Part shown: positions 42,012 to 52,909 of the stretch, one piece after another | Position numbering within the stretch: the first letter of the stretch is position 1 | Layout: the number at the start of each line of letters is the position of its first letter | Assembly (NCBI GenBank): GCA_016630955.3 | Contig: CM049990.2 | Coordinates: 1,240,001 to 1,304,000, forward strand | Length of the DNA: 64,000 bases | Direction of reading: 5' to 3' | Source: Didymella arachidicola | Taxonomy: Eukaryota; Ascomycota; Dothideomycetes; Pleosporales; Didymellaceae | Notes under the pieces: generated by a model | Databases searched by the model: none | What the model was told of the DNA's origin: nothing | What the model saw: only the letters and a program-made list of their open reading frames with translations | Program-made: the position numbers and the translations under genes

Positions 42012-45000
42012 ATGGCACCAGCTCAGATAGCTCTTCCTTCCACTCATGCAGCACCACTGTCGGAGTCCATGACAACTACTATCGAGCGCATCGAAACGGC
42101 TGATGATGCACCAATCCAGACAGTCGATGCGCTGATCCGTCATCGGGCTCGCACCTTTCCAAATGCCATAATTGTTGCATACCCAAGTTCAGGCGTCGAA
42201 TTTGTTGACTACTCAATGCGACAACTCGATGTATTCGCATATCGGGTCGCTCGCCATTACCAGACATTCATTCCGACAAGGACGAGTTCTGATGTCAAGC
42301 CCACCACTGTGGCGCTGCTTGGGCCTAGCAATTTTGAGTATGCAGTGACCATGCTTGCGCTCACCAAGCTCGGTCACACAGTTCTGTTCCTATCCACAAG
42401 GATATCGCAACTTGCCATCGAGTCGCTGATTGAGACTACTGGCGCGACATACTTGTTGGCAGATGGGAGGTTTCTGAAGACAGCTGCCGATGTGCAGAAG
42501 AACATGCCCTCTGTCTATGTTGAAGAGATCGCCAAACAGTCTATCTTTGATCTTCCTATCGAGATCCACGCAGACACCCGTCTGGACTATCAGCTTGACC
42601 ATGACATAGAGGCATCCAATAACGTATACATCATTCACTCAAGCGGTATGACCCACAAACTAGCCTACATCAGTAACTTGACTAACCATGACAGGCTCGA
42701 CTGGCCTCCCTAAGCCAATTTATCAACCCCAAAAGAGTTGTATTGCAAACTACGGTATACACATGGATATGAAAGCATTCATCACACTGCCCTTGTACCA
42801 CAACCACGGCATTTGCAACTTCTTCCGAGCCATCTACTCCGGGAAGTCCATCCATATCTATAATGCGGATTTACCGCTCACACAACCGTACTTGACTTCA
42901 ATCTTACGAAAGCACAAGTTTGAGATATTCTACGGTGTTCCATACGCGTTGAAGCTTCTTGCGGAGACAGACGAAGGAATTGCGCTTCTACAGCAGCTCA
43001 AAATCGTCATGTATGGTGGCAGCGCTTGCCCCGACACTCTTGGCAATTTACTTGTAGACAATGGCGTCAAGCTCGTTGGTCACTATGGAGCGTAAGTAAT
43101 TTAGGAACAATGTCGTCCTCGTTTCATTCACTAACACATTGGCAGTACCGAAGTTGGCCAGCTCATGACGAGTTTCCGGCCTGACGGCGACAAAGCATGG
43201 AACTATGTTCGCGAATCACCAAAACTTCAGCCGTTCTTGAAATGGATCCCACAAGGGCCTAATCTGTACGAGTGCACTGTGCTGCCCGGTTGGCCTTCCA
43301 AGGTGGCATCCAACAGAGACGATGGCAGCTACGCAACGAAGGATCTGTTCGAAACACACCCGACAATTGAGAAAGCCTGGAAGTACGTCGCAAGGCTAGA
43401 TGACACTATCGTTTTGGTCAATGGCGAGAAGTTCAACCCGGTGGTGATGGAAGGCACGATTCACTCACATAAGGCTGTCACCGAGACAGTCGTATTCGGC
43501 GCTGCCCGCCCGTATCTCGGAATGCTGGTCGTACCCAGTCCAGCAACAATTGGCCTTTCGAATGACGAGATTATCGACAAAATCTGGCCGGTAATTAAAG
43601 GAGCCAATGTTACTGCAGAAGCTTACGCCAGAATTACCCGACACATGATTCGCATTCTTCCGCATGACTGTCAATTTCCCCGAACGGACAAAGAAAGCAT
43701 CATACGGCAAGCGTTTTACAAATAATTTGCACCTGAGATCGAAAACACATACGATCTGGCGGCGACAGCGCAGGGAGATCTCCAGGCCTTCGAATTGCCT
43801 GAGCTCGAGTCCTTCATCCGTGTTACTGTTACCAAGTCTCTTCCACAAGCAGAGAACATCGATCGATCCGCCGACTTCTTCTCGCTTAGTCTTGACTCTT
43901 TGCAGTCAATCTTGATCCGCACAGACATCCTCAAGGCCGTTGATATAGGTGGCAACAAGCTTAGTCAGAACGTTGTCTTCGAGCACCCTTCTATCGCTGC
44001 GCTGAGCGCTCACCTATACGGTCTTCGGACCGGTATGGTAGAAGAACAGACGTCCATCGAGTATACAATGCAAGACCTTCTCACTAAGTACAGCGACTTC
44101 AAGTCTGCACCCAAGCGGACCGTTGTGCTCACAGGTACCACCGGCTCGCTTGGTGCTCACGTGCTGTGCCAGTTGGTCACCCGCGCAGACGTCGAGAAGA
44201 TTCACTGCCTCGTACGTGCGAAGGATGGAAAGGATGCGGCCTACCGCGTAACGCAGTCGCTACTCCAGCGCAACGTCTACCATACCTTGTCTCTCGAGGC
44301 ACGCGCAAAGATCAACCCCCTGCCTTCGGATTTCTCGGATGCTCAACTGGGCCTTTCCCGTGCGACGTACGAGTCCATTGCTGAGAAAGTGACGAATGTG
44401 ATTCACTGCGCATGGGCTGTCAACTTCAACTGGGGTCTGCCATCATTCGAGAAGGACTGTATCGCAGGTTTGAACCACCTCATCAACCTTTGTCTCGCCA
44501 ACCCTTCAACGAAGGCGACTTTCGACTTCTGCTCGTCTGTCAGTACTGTGGCGCGATGTCCAGAGATGAAAACGCCCGAGCAGGTCGCACGATTTGAGTG
44601 GGCGCAAGGCATGGGCTATGCTCAGAGCAAGTGCGTCGCTGAGAACCTCTGCGTGGCTGCTGCCCAAAAGGCGGGCATCAGAGCAAGAGTGCTTCGTGTC
44701 GGTCAGATTGTTGCTGACACTGTTCACGGTGTGTGGAATAAGGATGAAGCAATTCCTCTTATGATGCAGTCGGCACTCACGATCGGTGCACTGCCCAAAC
44801 TGCAGGAGAACCCAAGCTGGACCCCTGTGGACGTCATCGGAAAAGCTGTTGCCGAGATTTCCCTCAGCAATTCCGAGGCAATCGTCGCCAATGTCACAAA
44901 CGCTAAGACGTTCTCCTGGACGGACGACCTGCTTCCTGCACTGCGACAGGCTGGCCTGGAGTTCGATGAGATCGAGCCAAAGGAGTGGGTCGAGCGCCTG

Positions 45001-45765
45001 CGCGACTCCAGCGACGATGTTGTTGCCAACCCAACCTTCAAGCTCGTTGACTTCTTCGCCTCAAAGTACGACAAAGACACGTTCGGCCCCATCAGGACCT
45101 ATGAGACCGCAGTCGCGCGTCAGTACTCGCCGGCTCTGGACAATGCGCCCGTGCTCGACGCGTTTTTTGTCAAGACGTTCGTCGACCAATTCAAGTCTGG
45201 CGCCTGGAAGCAGCCTTCAGTCAGTGCTGCTAGTAAGAAGAAACAAGTCATTGTCGTTGCTAGTCCTTGTGGCAGTGGAAAGTCAACGGTCGCCAAGCAC
45301 CTCAGTGCGACACTCAAGGCACCCTTCGTCGAAGGAGACGAGCTGCACTCTTTCAGTGCTGTTGACCAAATGGCTAAAGGCATCCCACTTGGTGATGACG
45401 ATCGTGTTCCCTGGCTCGATAGACTGAACAAGCGCGCTCTTGAGACTATCAATGATTTGGGTTACAAGAAGGTCATCGTGTCTTGCTCTGCGCTGAAGCA
45501 GCAGTATCGCGACAAGTTCCGCGCTATGGAGTCACAAAATTTGCAGGTATTGTTCATCGATCTGCAGGCCAGGCAAGGAGAGCTTGTGCGTCGCATGCAG
45601 AGTCGTGATCCGCACTATATGAAGCCTGAGATGGTCGAAAGTCAGCTCGCGATTTACGGCACACCAGCCACAGACGAGGTTGATGTTCTGCCTGTTAATG
45701 CTGAGAGGAGCGTTGAGGAAGTAATTGAGGAAGTTGAAGATTTGCTGCAGATGGTCGGAGCCTAG
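42012..45765 (+). pseudogene. Adenylate-forming reductase (A-T-R) fused to gluconokinase, with in-frame stop
   Basis: Three exons: 42012-42645, 42695-43091 and 43146-45765; 1216 codons, with one internal TAA at codon 537 (43723-43725). A domain, about 30-540: SSGSTGLPKP, YGATEVGQ, YATKDLF, LDDTIVLVNGEKFNP and PRTDKES. T domain, about 550-640: FFSLSLDSLQ, carrier Ser595. R domain, about 665-1030: LTGTTGSLGAHVL with a YAQSK motif (Tyr835, Lys839). Such enzymes activate a carboxylic acid, load it on the carrier and release an aldehyde or alcohol. The same frame then runs, without stop or intron, into a thermoresistant gluconokinase-type domain, about 1040-1216: Walker A CGSGKST (Lys1056), FVEGDELHSFSAVDQMAKG, PLGDDDRVPWL, VSCSALKQQYRD and a DEVDVLPV end. 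The stop reads FYK, TAA, FAPEIENTYDL with family-like residues on both sides; no intron of correct length removes it. As read, only a 536-residue A-domain protein would form. Confidence 0.85.
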
Positions 45766-46126
45766 ATTGTGCTTCTTGTGTTGGCATGGTTATGTGTGCG
45801 CTCACATGGCATTCTGTGGGGCATGGAGACGGCGTTCTGATACCTCAGTTAATATTTATGTAATACACTTGGTCTGGCATAAAATCTCCGTGAGTCTCTG
45901 AATATTTTTTGGGTCCATGATTGGCCAGCTGCGATGAAATACTTATGAAAACTCATGTTGGGTGGTTGATAGTGACAAAAATTGAGGTTGGCGGAAAAGA
46001 CCCCGAACAAGTGCGATGATGGGTCTGATACACTGGTGCCAAGGTGAATCATCACTGAAGGGATATGCACCTATCCAGCATGTAAACGTTAGACATCCGC
46101 CTCGCATGGTGAAGCAGCCAGTGACT
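45766..46126. other. Intergenic between convergent genes
   Basis: 3' regions of the reductase-kinase and glycosyltransferase genes; AT-richer than its surroundings, nothing else seen. Confidence 0.5.
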
Positions 46127-47560
46127 TCAACGCCTCACTGCTGCCCATTCTCGGACTGCATCCTGAATAACGTTGTCAACTGCGTTACCAACGTCGTAGC
46201 TTTTGAATCTCCAGCTCATCGCCTTGGCATTGTTCTCGTACGACATCTTCGAAAGCACTGTCTCGACACCTTCCCGAACGCTTTCTGAGCCAGGTGACCT
46301 TACTCCGATATCAACACCCACACCGGACCATTCAATGATACCATTCGTGACCGCTTTGTCTTGGCCTTCGCCGCTAACGACAATGGGGACCCCTTGCTCG
46401 AGAGCTTGTATGATTGCTCCGTAGCCCCCGCTGTTGACTAGAACATCGACCTAACTGGCGTTAGAATCGAAAATGGTACGATGGCTTGTAAGTTACCATT
46501 GGCATTAGAATATCGTACGGCACGAATTCGCGATTCGTGCATTGTGTGGAATGACCAACCCGGGGACGTCACTCGGTTCCACAGCGACTGCGGTGGCCAC
46601 AACCAAAACATCATCTCTGTGCTTCAGAGCCTCCAATGTAGAGAGCACTAGGTTTTTCAGATCTGTTTCGACCGTGCCTTGGCTAATGGCGATGATCTTC
46701 TTCGCTTGCTGCTTTGCGTCCAAGATGTCGCTCCACCAGCTTGGCAGGTCGGTGGCCCCCAGGGTCGACCTTTTGGGCTTCTTGAAAGCACCGAAGTAGT
46801 GCACAGTGGATCGAACGTCGCTGCGCGGGAATTTGGACTCAGGCACAACGAGTGATAGTGTATGTTCAGTGACGGAGTGCATTGAATCCATGAGATAGCG
46901 ATCAGTGTTTATCCCAAGCTCGTTCAGAGCTTCCCAGTACCACTTGCTCAGAGTGGCGGTCATGTGGTCGTTGCGCTGATCTTGGTCTGCTTGATGGTGA
47001 ACAGCCATTGCATCGAAGCCGTCATGTGGGGCTTTTCCCATGTAGAATGGAAAGCTGTCGTTCGAGTTTATTGTCAACGGATGGCAGTTGACGACGACGC
47101 TTGCATCTGGTTTGACTCCAGATGCACCAAGCAGAATCGGGTGATGACCAATGACCGGCGTGTCGAAAAGCGAGATCAAGGGCGCCCGTGTGCCGTGCTC
47201 ATTGCGAAAGTCTCGGAAGATTTGCTGCAAGGTTTCGTGTGCTGGCTTCATGCTCCCTATGAGAGCAATCTCCACGATGTACAGCTCGCGCTCTAATCCC
47301 GTCTTCAACTCGTAGGCACTGTATTCTTCTGCGGTCATCTTGTCTTCACCTCCTGCCAATGGATAGTAGGTTAGCTTAGGATGCAGATTCGTAACATCTT
47401 GTTCGAATATACGACCAGTAACAAAAATGACCGGGAAGCCAAGCTCGGCGACCACGATGGCTATCTTGGCGATTTTCTCGAATAATAACCAGTGTGTGAA
47501 AGCTGAGATCACTATCGATGTATCTGAACGAGAAGGCAAGGGACCAAAACGCAAGTGTCT
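46127..47560 (-). pseudogene. UDP-glycosyltransferase, frameshifted
   Basis: The main segment (about 47545-46527) reads as a GT1-family glycosyltransferase: SAFTHWLLFEKIAKIAIVVA, LGFPVIFVTGRIFEQDV, a central VVNCHPLTINSNDSFPFYMG and KKIIAISQGTVETDLKNLV before the donor site. Near 46526 the expected IANFVPYDILMPM reads with one base too few (GAATTCGTG), which shifts the frame to a nearby TAA. In the corrected frame the gene continues over an intron (46452-46497) into the sugar-nucleotide motif VDVLVNSGGYGAIIQALEQG, VPIVVSGEGQDKA and a stop at 46127. The 5' end is unclear: no ATG is found just upstream in frame, so a further exon or a second lesion is likely at about 47560-47700. The enzyme would glycosylate a small lipophilic acceptor; a role in decorating the cluster product is inference. 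Confidence 0.75.
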
Positions 47561-47754
47561 AAGATCTATGTGGAAGTATTCGGGTGCAGAGACTTTGCAA
47601 TATCAGCAGAAGAACAAGTGGTACTGTAGCCCGGAGAAGAAGTCATTGAGGAGTTGCTGTTGTAGGACTCAGCAAAGCCCGCTCCTGGGCCTCCCTGCCG
47701 AGCATCTGCTGCTCTGAAGTAACATGATGCTCTTGTCTTCGACGGCTAACTGGA

Positions 47755-48444
47755 ATGGCGCCTTCTTTTTGTGCCGCCATTTGCATGAGGTCATGCTGGG
47801 TCAACGAGAACCCAAGAATGGCAGACGACTTCCCCTGCGTTCAGCCTCAGGCGCCACGCCCGCTGTTTGATTATATCCACAATTTCTCTGTCACTATAGA
47901 GCTTAAGGAGGGCTGGCGCGTCAGCCAGATTGATTTCAAGCAGCTTTACATATTGGACCTCGACGCCCTCCAGCCTCTCCTTGCAAGACAACTGCGCGAA
48001 TGCTACCCTGGGATTGAGACACCGTATGGAGACTTGACTCTATTGGGTCCGCCTATGCTTGCGACGCCTATCGGCCAACTGCAACCCGTCAACGCCGACG
48101 TCGACATAGTCATCAACTGCAAGAACATCACGGTTACTCTCGAACGGCTGGCCAGCGCCGATGATGCTCGCGATAAGTATGTCACCTATGAAGTCACCCT
48201 CAAGAGCACGGATGAGTGGTACCTCCTAACTGAGATTCATAATCAGGGAGGCCTGCAAGTTGAGCGATCGTGCTCGTTTGACACACGCTTCAAAATACCC
48301 ATGTCATTACCCCTTATGAGCTCTTGGATGAAACACTGGAGAAGTGGCACGTTGTCAATACCTGCGCCGACTGTGATGTCGACATCGACGAGCTTTAGAA
48401 GATCATGTGCGCTATTCTATAGATGGTATGCCACTTTTCGGTAA
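47755..48444 (+). CDS. Small protein of unknown function, 3' end uncertain
   Basis: The open frame is 229 residues. Residues from about 30 look like real protein (PRPLFDYIHNFSVTIELKEG, DFKQLYILDLDALQPLLARQ, GPPMLATPIGQLQPVNADVD, LKSTDEWYLLTEIHNQGGLQ). I recognise no domain. After about residue 180 the frame turns Ser/Met-rich and loses protein character, whereas another frame then reads THVITPYELLDETLEKWHVV and ends at a TAG at 48396-48398. This suggests either an intron I could not place or a frameshift near 48280. The true start may be the ATG at 47755 or the one at 47818. It is divergent from the glycosyltransferase and could belong to the same cluster. Confidence 0.4.
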   Translation: MAPSFCAAICMRSCWVNENPRMADDFPCVQPQAPRPLFDYIHNFSVTIELKEGWRVSQIDFKQLYILDLDALQPLLARQLRECYPGIETPYGDLTLLGPPMLATPIGQLQPVNADVDIVINCKNITVTLERLASADDARDKYVTYEVTLKSTDEWYLLTEIHNQGGLQVERSCSFDTRFKIPMSLPLMSSWMKHWRSGTLSIPAPTVMSTSTSFRRSCALFYRWYATFR

Positions 48445-48607
48445 AGATAGATACTGTCTAGTGCAGAGACTTAACCCTTCGACAAGTGTATGTATAGAGA
48501 ACCATCAATCTTCAACAATGGATCGACTTCACAGTCAACTTCCTCATCCTTTCCCTACCGTCGTCCCACTCCCCCCAGATCTTAGCACCAATCCGTACAC
48601 GCCCCTT

Positions 48608-49377
48608 CTACTGAGTCTGTACATAGATCTCGCTGCTGCCGCTAGACTGATACCCCTCGGTAGCAAGAATCTGGTAGTAATGCGTACCCAAGCGCATACC
48701 CTGCGCCGCCCAAGCATTGAAGTGGGTCTGCATATTAACACTGCCGCTGGACCTCTTGGCCTGGCGAACGCTCCAATACTGCTGAAAGGTGCGGGTACCA
48801 TCGATAGAGGGCTGGTTAGTGCGAGTCGAGAGAGCAATGTCATAAGTACCGCCGTCGGTGTAGACGGTGCCCTTGCGCTGGGCGTTGGAGGACGGGTTGT
48901 ACGTGCCGAAGTTCTCGACAACATAATACTCGACGAGCGGGTTGCGGGTCCAGCCGTACACGGCAAGGTAGCCGTTGCCTTGGGGCGAGAAGGAGCCGCC
49001 ATAGTTGATGGTTCTGACGGCGATCAGCGACGAGGATGCGTGCAGATGCGGGAGATGTCGTTCCCGGGGGCCTTCGTAACTTACCGGCCGGTTCCAGGGT
49101 TCCATCCCTTGCCGCCAACAAAGTTGCCCGTGTTGCGCCAGTTCACGGAGTACTTGCTGCCCTCACCCATAGTGTACTGGGCGTAGCCTCCACCGTCAGA
49201 CCACCAGGAGTAGAAGTAGCCGTTGTGGGTGCCCACAGAGTTAGCGGTTACCTGGCGCTTCTCCAGAGCAGTGATATTGACATCCTCACGCTCAACGAGG
49301 ACGTTGTCGCCGTAGGGAGCGGCAAGAATGCCAATTGCAGCCGAGCAGGTGAGGAGGAGCGAAGTGAAAGAGACCAT
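48608..49377 (-). CDS. GH11 endo-1,4-beta-xylanase, secreted
   Basis: Two exons, 49377-49085 and 49013-48608, with a 71-base intron; 232 residues. Signal peptide MVSFTSLLLTCSAAIGILA, then a propeptide ending at a dibasic site (ITALEKRQ). The beta-jelly-roll domain has YFYSWWSDGGGYAQYTMGEG, WRNTGNFVGGKGWNPG, INYGGSF, GYLAVYGWTRNPLVEYYVVE (nucleophile Glu, about residue 125), then RTFQQYWSVRQ, HFNAWAAQGM and ILATEGYQSSGSS (acid/base Glu, about 216). No binding module. The start was set at the ATG that begins the signal peptide rather than the in-frame Met 42 bases upstream. It complements the GH10 enzyme elsewhere in the window. Confidence 0.97.
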
Positions 49378-50936
49378 GGTTGCTATCGAAGATGGTGTTA
49401 CTACTTCTGTCTCTTGCAAATACTAAGCATTTCGATGTTGATATACATAATGCCTAGAAGTACTTGAGCCTGAATGCTAGGATGAATGTGTAAAACGACG
49501 TCCTCGCCTTTTTGACTTGGCGAGGTCTTCTATCAGCTGTTCTGTAAGAATTTATTAACTGGTATGACGATGGCTATGCTAAGAAGGAAGTCGGATGTTG
49601 CTCTCTCGGTTGATTTACTGATGCCCAGACTTACTGCAGCCGGTGGTCCCAAACGCGCCCTTTTACCCCACAAACGCCTATCAATAAGCCTTCAAAGTAG
49701 GTTGGAGGCCAAGGAAAGCTTCGGCAAATAACCGAGGTCGACCACATACCGGGCCATGATCTACTATGATATAGCATCTCACATTCTTGGCAGCCCATTC
49801 ATCGGCCTCCGCCAGATCTCCTAAACAAGATCCTCCCTTTGCTTGCACCCTGTTCCTTGAAAGATCGTCCTGGATTCCCGAAGGCTTCTGCTCTGTAACC
49901 ACCGGCGATACTGATACTGTACCCAAGATCACATTGAACTCTGCTCAGGTGAGATTGAGACGCCCCGATAACCGTCAGACCTAACCTTGAGCCGCATGAC
50001 TCGATGACTTTAGTCCCACCATCGTAGCGCCGTCAGTCTCCGGCCATTCTCGCTGCGGGTGTCAAGCCGTACCTGTGCAATAAGTTCCAAAGTTGGCTTC
50101 TTTACCGCCTACATTTCTTTCCTTGGAGGGAGCTAACCGCTGTTCGGACGGAGTCAGATACGAGAAGAAGGTACTAGTCACAAGAAGGGAATTTGCTTCG
50201 AAGAGACTGTATGGGCGATTGAGCTGCGAATGGTGAGCCGCTTCAAAGGCGAGCTAGCGTCGTGCAAGGTTTTGCTTTTTGAAGATAGTATGTTCAATTG
50301 TAGTATTTGAAGACTTGTGTGGATACGCTTCCGGCGCATAGCTCCCCGCAGACATAATTTTGATATCAAGGGTGCCATCAGGGCGGATGTTGTCGCATGC
50401 TAGCCAGGATGAAAAACATACTGGTTGCTAGATCGAGCTAATCGACATGGTTGTAGTGGCACCGGAGAATGTGTGCCCGTAGAATTGTACTCTAAGCTGA
50501 CTAGCCTGCCCTCCATACGCCTTCTTCTTAACATGGTCTGATGGTGTTCAGCCAGGAACAACAGACTGCTGTCTGGATATTCGACAAGCTTTCGCCGCAT
50601 CTATGCGTGGTGTGACCTTTCCACAGCACACTGACATCTGTTTGGCACATATCGCGCCACCAACTTGTCATGCAGAGTTTTTTCAGCAACACGAGCGGTT
50701 TCCACCACTCAGAGAGATGACGATGCTTGAGGCCTTCTTCTGTGCATTCCTCTCAGGCCGAAAATTTAAGCCACACTTATGCTCAAATGGACCTTCTTGC
50801 CATTCGCATATTTTAGCGTTTGAGACATCGCAAAAGTGATTGCGTGGGATGTTGATTCGGACCTCGCGCACACCGGTCAGAAGTATGGAGTGGCGGAGTT
50901 TAGACTGAATCCCGGCAGCGCAACATGCTCTCTCAG
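49378..50936. other. Intergenic right of the GH11 xylanase
   Basis: No supported gene over about 1.5 kb. The left end is the xylanase promoter (a TATGTATATC sequence lies about 65 bases upstream of its start on the minus strand, a weak TATA candidate). No repeats or RNA genes were recognised. Confidence 0.45.
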
Positions 50937-51632
50937 TCATGAGCTCTCGAATGGGTATACAAGAATCTCCATGAAGAGCTCGAATTCATCTTGTGTATAC
51001 CAATGAGTAAGATGCCAATCAGTAAGAGCTGAGGAGTTCGGATGGACTAGCAAATCGAAGGTCACGCTACGAACGTGGGGTGCCAGGCCGTGGAAGAAAA
51101 TTTTGTTCTTTACCTCACTGTAAACAGCAATATTGTAAGCGTCCAGGAGGTAAGCAGTGATTTTTAGATTCTGGATTCCTTTAAACGTCTGGGGATTGGA
51201 AACAATCCTAAACAGACTTCTGTCAGCCCATGAGATATGTCGCGGAACGCCGGAGTGGCGACCAGAAGAACCGTCAACATCGCAAAGTAGACCGTTGACT
51301 TGGATCAGGACACGTCGTATGACTTCGTGGTCAAGTTCAGATTTGATGCGACGACAAGTCAAGGGTAGTGTATGGAGTCCACGAATATCGTATCGCCGGA
51401 CCGACCACACTGCAAAGTCATGATCACTATACAGAACTAATGAGTCGCAGTCCTTGACCCATGACATCTCTCTGTAGCTGAGCTTCTGGAAGCTACATTC
51501 GCTAGCAGATAGGATGATCTCTGCATAGACCTTGAGGCGGATTTCGGCAGGTAGATTTAGGAGCTCGAATGGCTGGATTGGCTTGGTGAAAGGGTTGAAG
51601 AAGCTGATAACGCGTTGCAGATTGGACTTCAT
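50937..51632 (-). CDS. F-box-like (2EXR-type) hypothetical protein
   Basis: A single exon of 231 residues. Near the N-terminus FELLNLPAEIRLKVYAEIIL is the F-box-like/2EXR start common in fungal proteins of this type, followed by LPLTCRRIKSELDHEV, which is also a usual feature of the family. The remainder has no named domain (IQNLKITAYLLDAYNIAVYS, APHVRSVTFDLLVHP). These proteins belong to large, variable fungal families, and their targets are unknown. Short for the family, but not visibly truncated. Confidence 0.65.
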   Translation of the reverse strand: MKSNLQRVISFFNPFTKPIQPFELLNLPAEIRLKVYAEIILSASECSFQKLSYREMSWVKDCDSLVLYSDHDFAVWSVRRYDIRGLHTLPLTCRRIKSELDHEVIRRVLIQVNGLLCDVDGSSGRHSGVPRHISWADRSLFRIVSNPQTFKGIQNLKITAYLLDAYNIAVYSEVKNKIFFHGLAPHVRSVTFDLLVHPNSSALTDWHLTHWYTQDEFELFMEILVYPFESS

Positions 51633-52909
51633 GATCTTTTTTCTGTTACAGCTAGTCGGAAGTTGTAAGTGTTGCTCAAGGACTGATGTTTGACCTGAAA
51701 TATTGCCTTCATGGCTGATGTCGCTTATGTTCTGAGGGGGGTGTGGGTTCCATGGAACACTATGTCCCCCGCATACCTAGTCTCTTAACCTGCTGCAACA
51801 AGCAACACAAAAATCCCAACTTCTCATCTCAAGAAACATTTTCTCTCTCGATGTGGAGTTCGAATTCGGAAAAGTCTTCCATAAACTTCCGGCTTTCCTG
51901 TGATCGAGCGTTGACCTGTAGTCCGCAAGGGTTGCATGGGCCGTCACTCACGATTGCCTGCTGCCCCAACAGTGCGAAAGCGCTCCATAGGCACTTTCGA
52001 GGCCAGCTCTAGGCGCGATGGGACTTACATTGAATTCGCCGCGATCTTAAGTCTGGGTCAAAAGCACACCTTTGGGCAGGTAGGTCTTTGGAAGGCCTTT
52101 GCATTCGCTCAGACGCGCCCACGTCCGGCTCAACTACATGGCTGATAGCAGATACCCATCTGTTGCGAATCGGGGGTGTTGCTTTCCAAACAATCGAAGT
52201 GTTCGCAGAGTCGTTCCGCAAATTGGTTATTCGGCTGAGATATGGATCAACGTACGATGTGGTCCTACGCCGTAAAGCTCGAGCTCCAACTTCGGTCGAT
52301 CGTCATAGTAATACATCTCTCAAGGCAGCGTCTCAGTATGGCGAGTTTGTTGATCATGGAATCAGATGGTGATTTTCCTGGCAAGGTGCGGGAAGTTTTT
52401 TCGAGTAGTGTTTCTGCCCGCCTTCTTGGAATCCCTCGAGGATGGCCTTGCAATGATTTCCATCACGGACTCTTGATCATTACACACTTCGCATCTCTCC
52501 ATTGACGTGCATAATTCTAGCAGCTTGCGGGCGCTTACGGGTTGGTATCATCGTCGGGCAGAGACGTGTTCGTTACCTGCAAGCTGAGGCATCAAGAAAA
52601 GTGGGGCGTCAGCCGCACTCGCTATCCGCGGCAGTTGCTAACAACCTCTCAAGCAATGGGCGCACTCTGGTTGAGAAAGGCCGTCGTTGCGGCGGCGAGA
52701 TCGAGCGATACGGGTGTTTGTGTGGCGGCGTGTAAGAAAGATGGTTCATTTCCCAGTAAAAAGCTAGGAAGAAGGACCGACACGCATGAACGCGCTTTCC
52801 TTCCTCACATCAGAATCGACGGAATCGATGCAAGAGCGACGGAGTCCAATTCGGCAGAATGATGCATGCAAATTTGCTTCTCCGTTCATAGATGTACGAC
52901 TACACAAAT
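51633..52909. other. Gene-free stretch
   Basis: Short frames only, on both strands. None shows a domain, and codon use is not gene-like. Nothing structural was seen. Confidence 0.45.

Noticed and set aside
43690..43800. An intron that would remove the TAA in the reductase-kinase gene
   Set aside because: The GTTTTA donor paired with nearby AG acceptors gives 25, 56, 61 or 73 bases, none a multiple of three, so all destroy the downstream frame.
43795..45765. T-R-kinase part of the fusion as an independent gene
   Set aside because: It has no ATG before the carrier domain and is in the same frame as the upstream A domain, with family-like sequence right across the stop.
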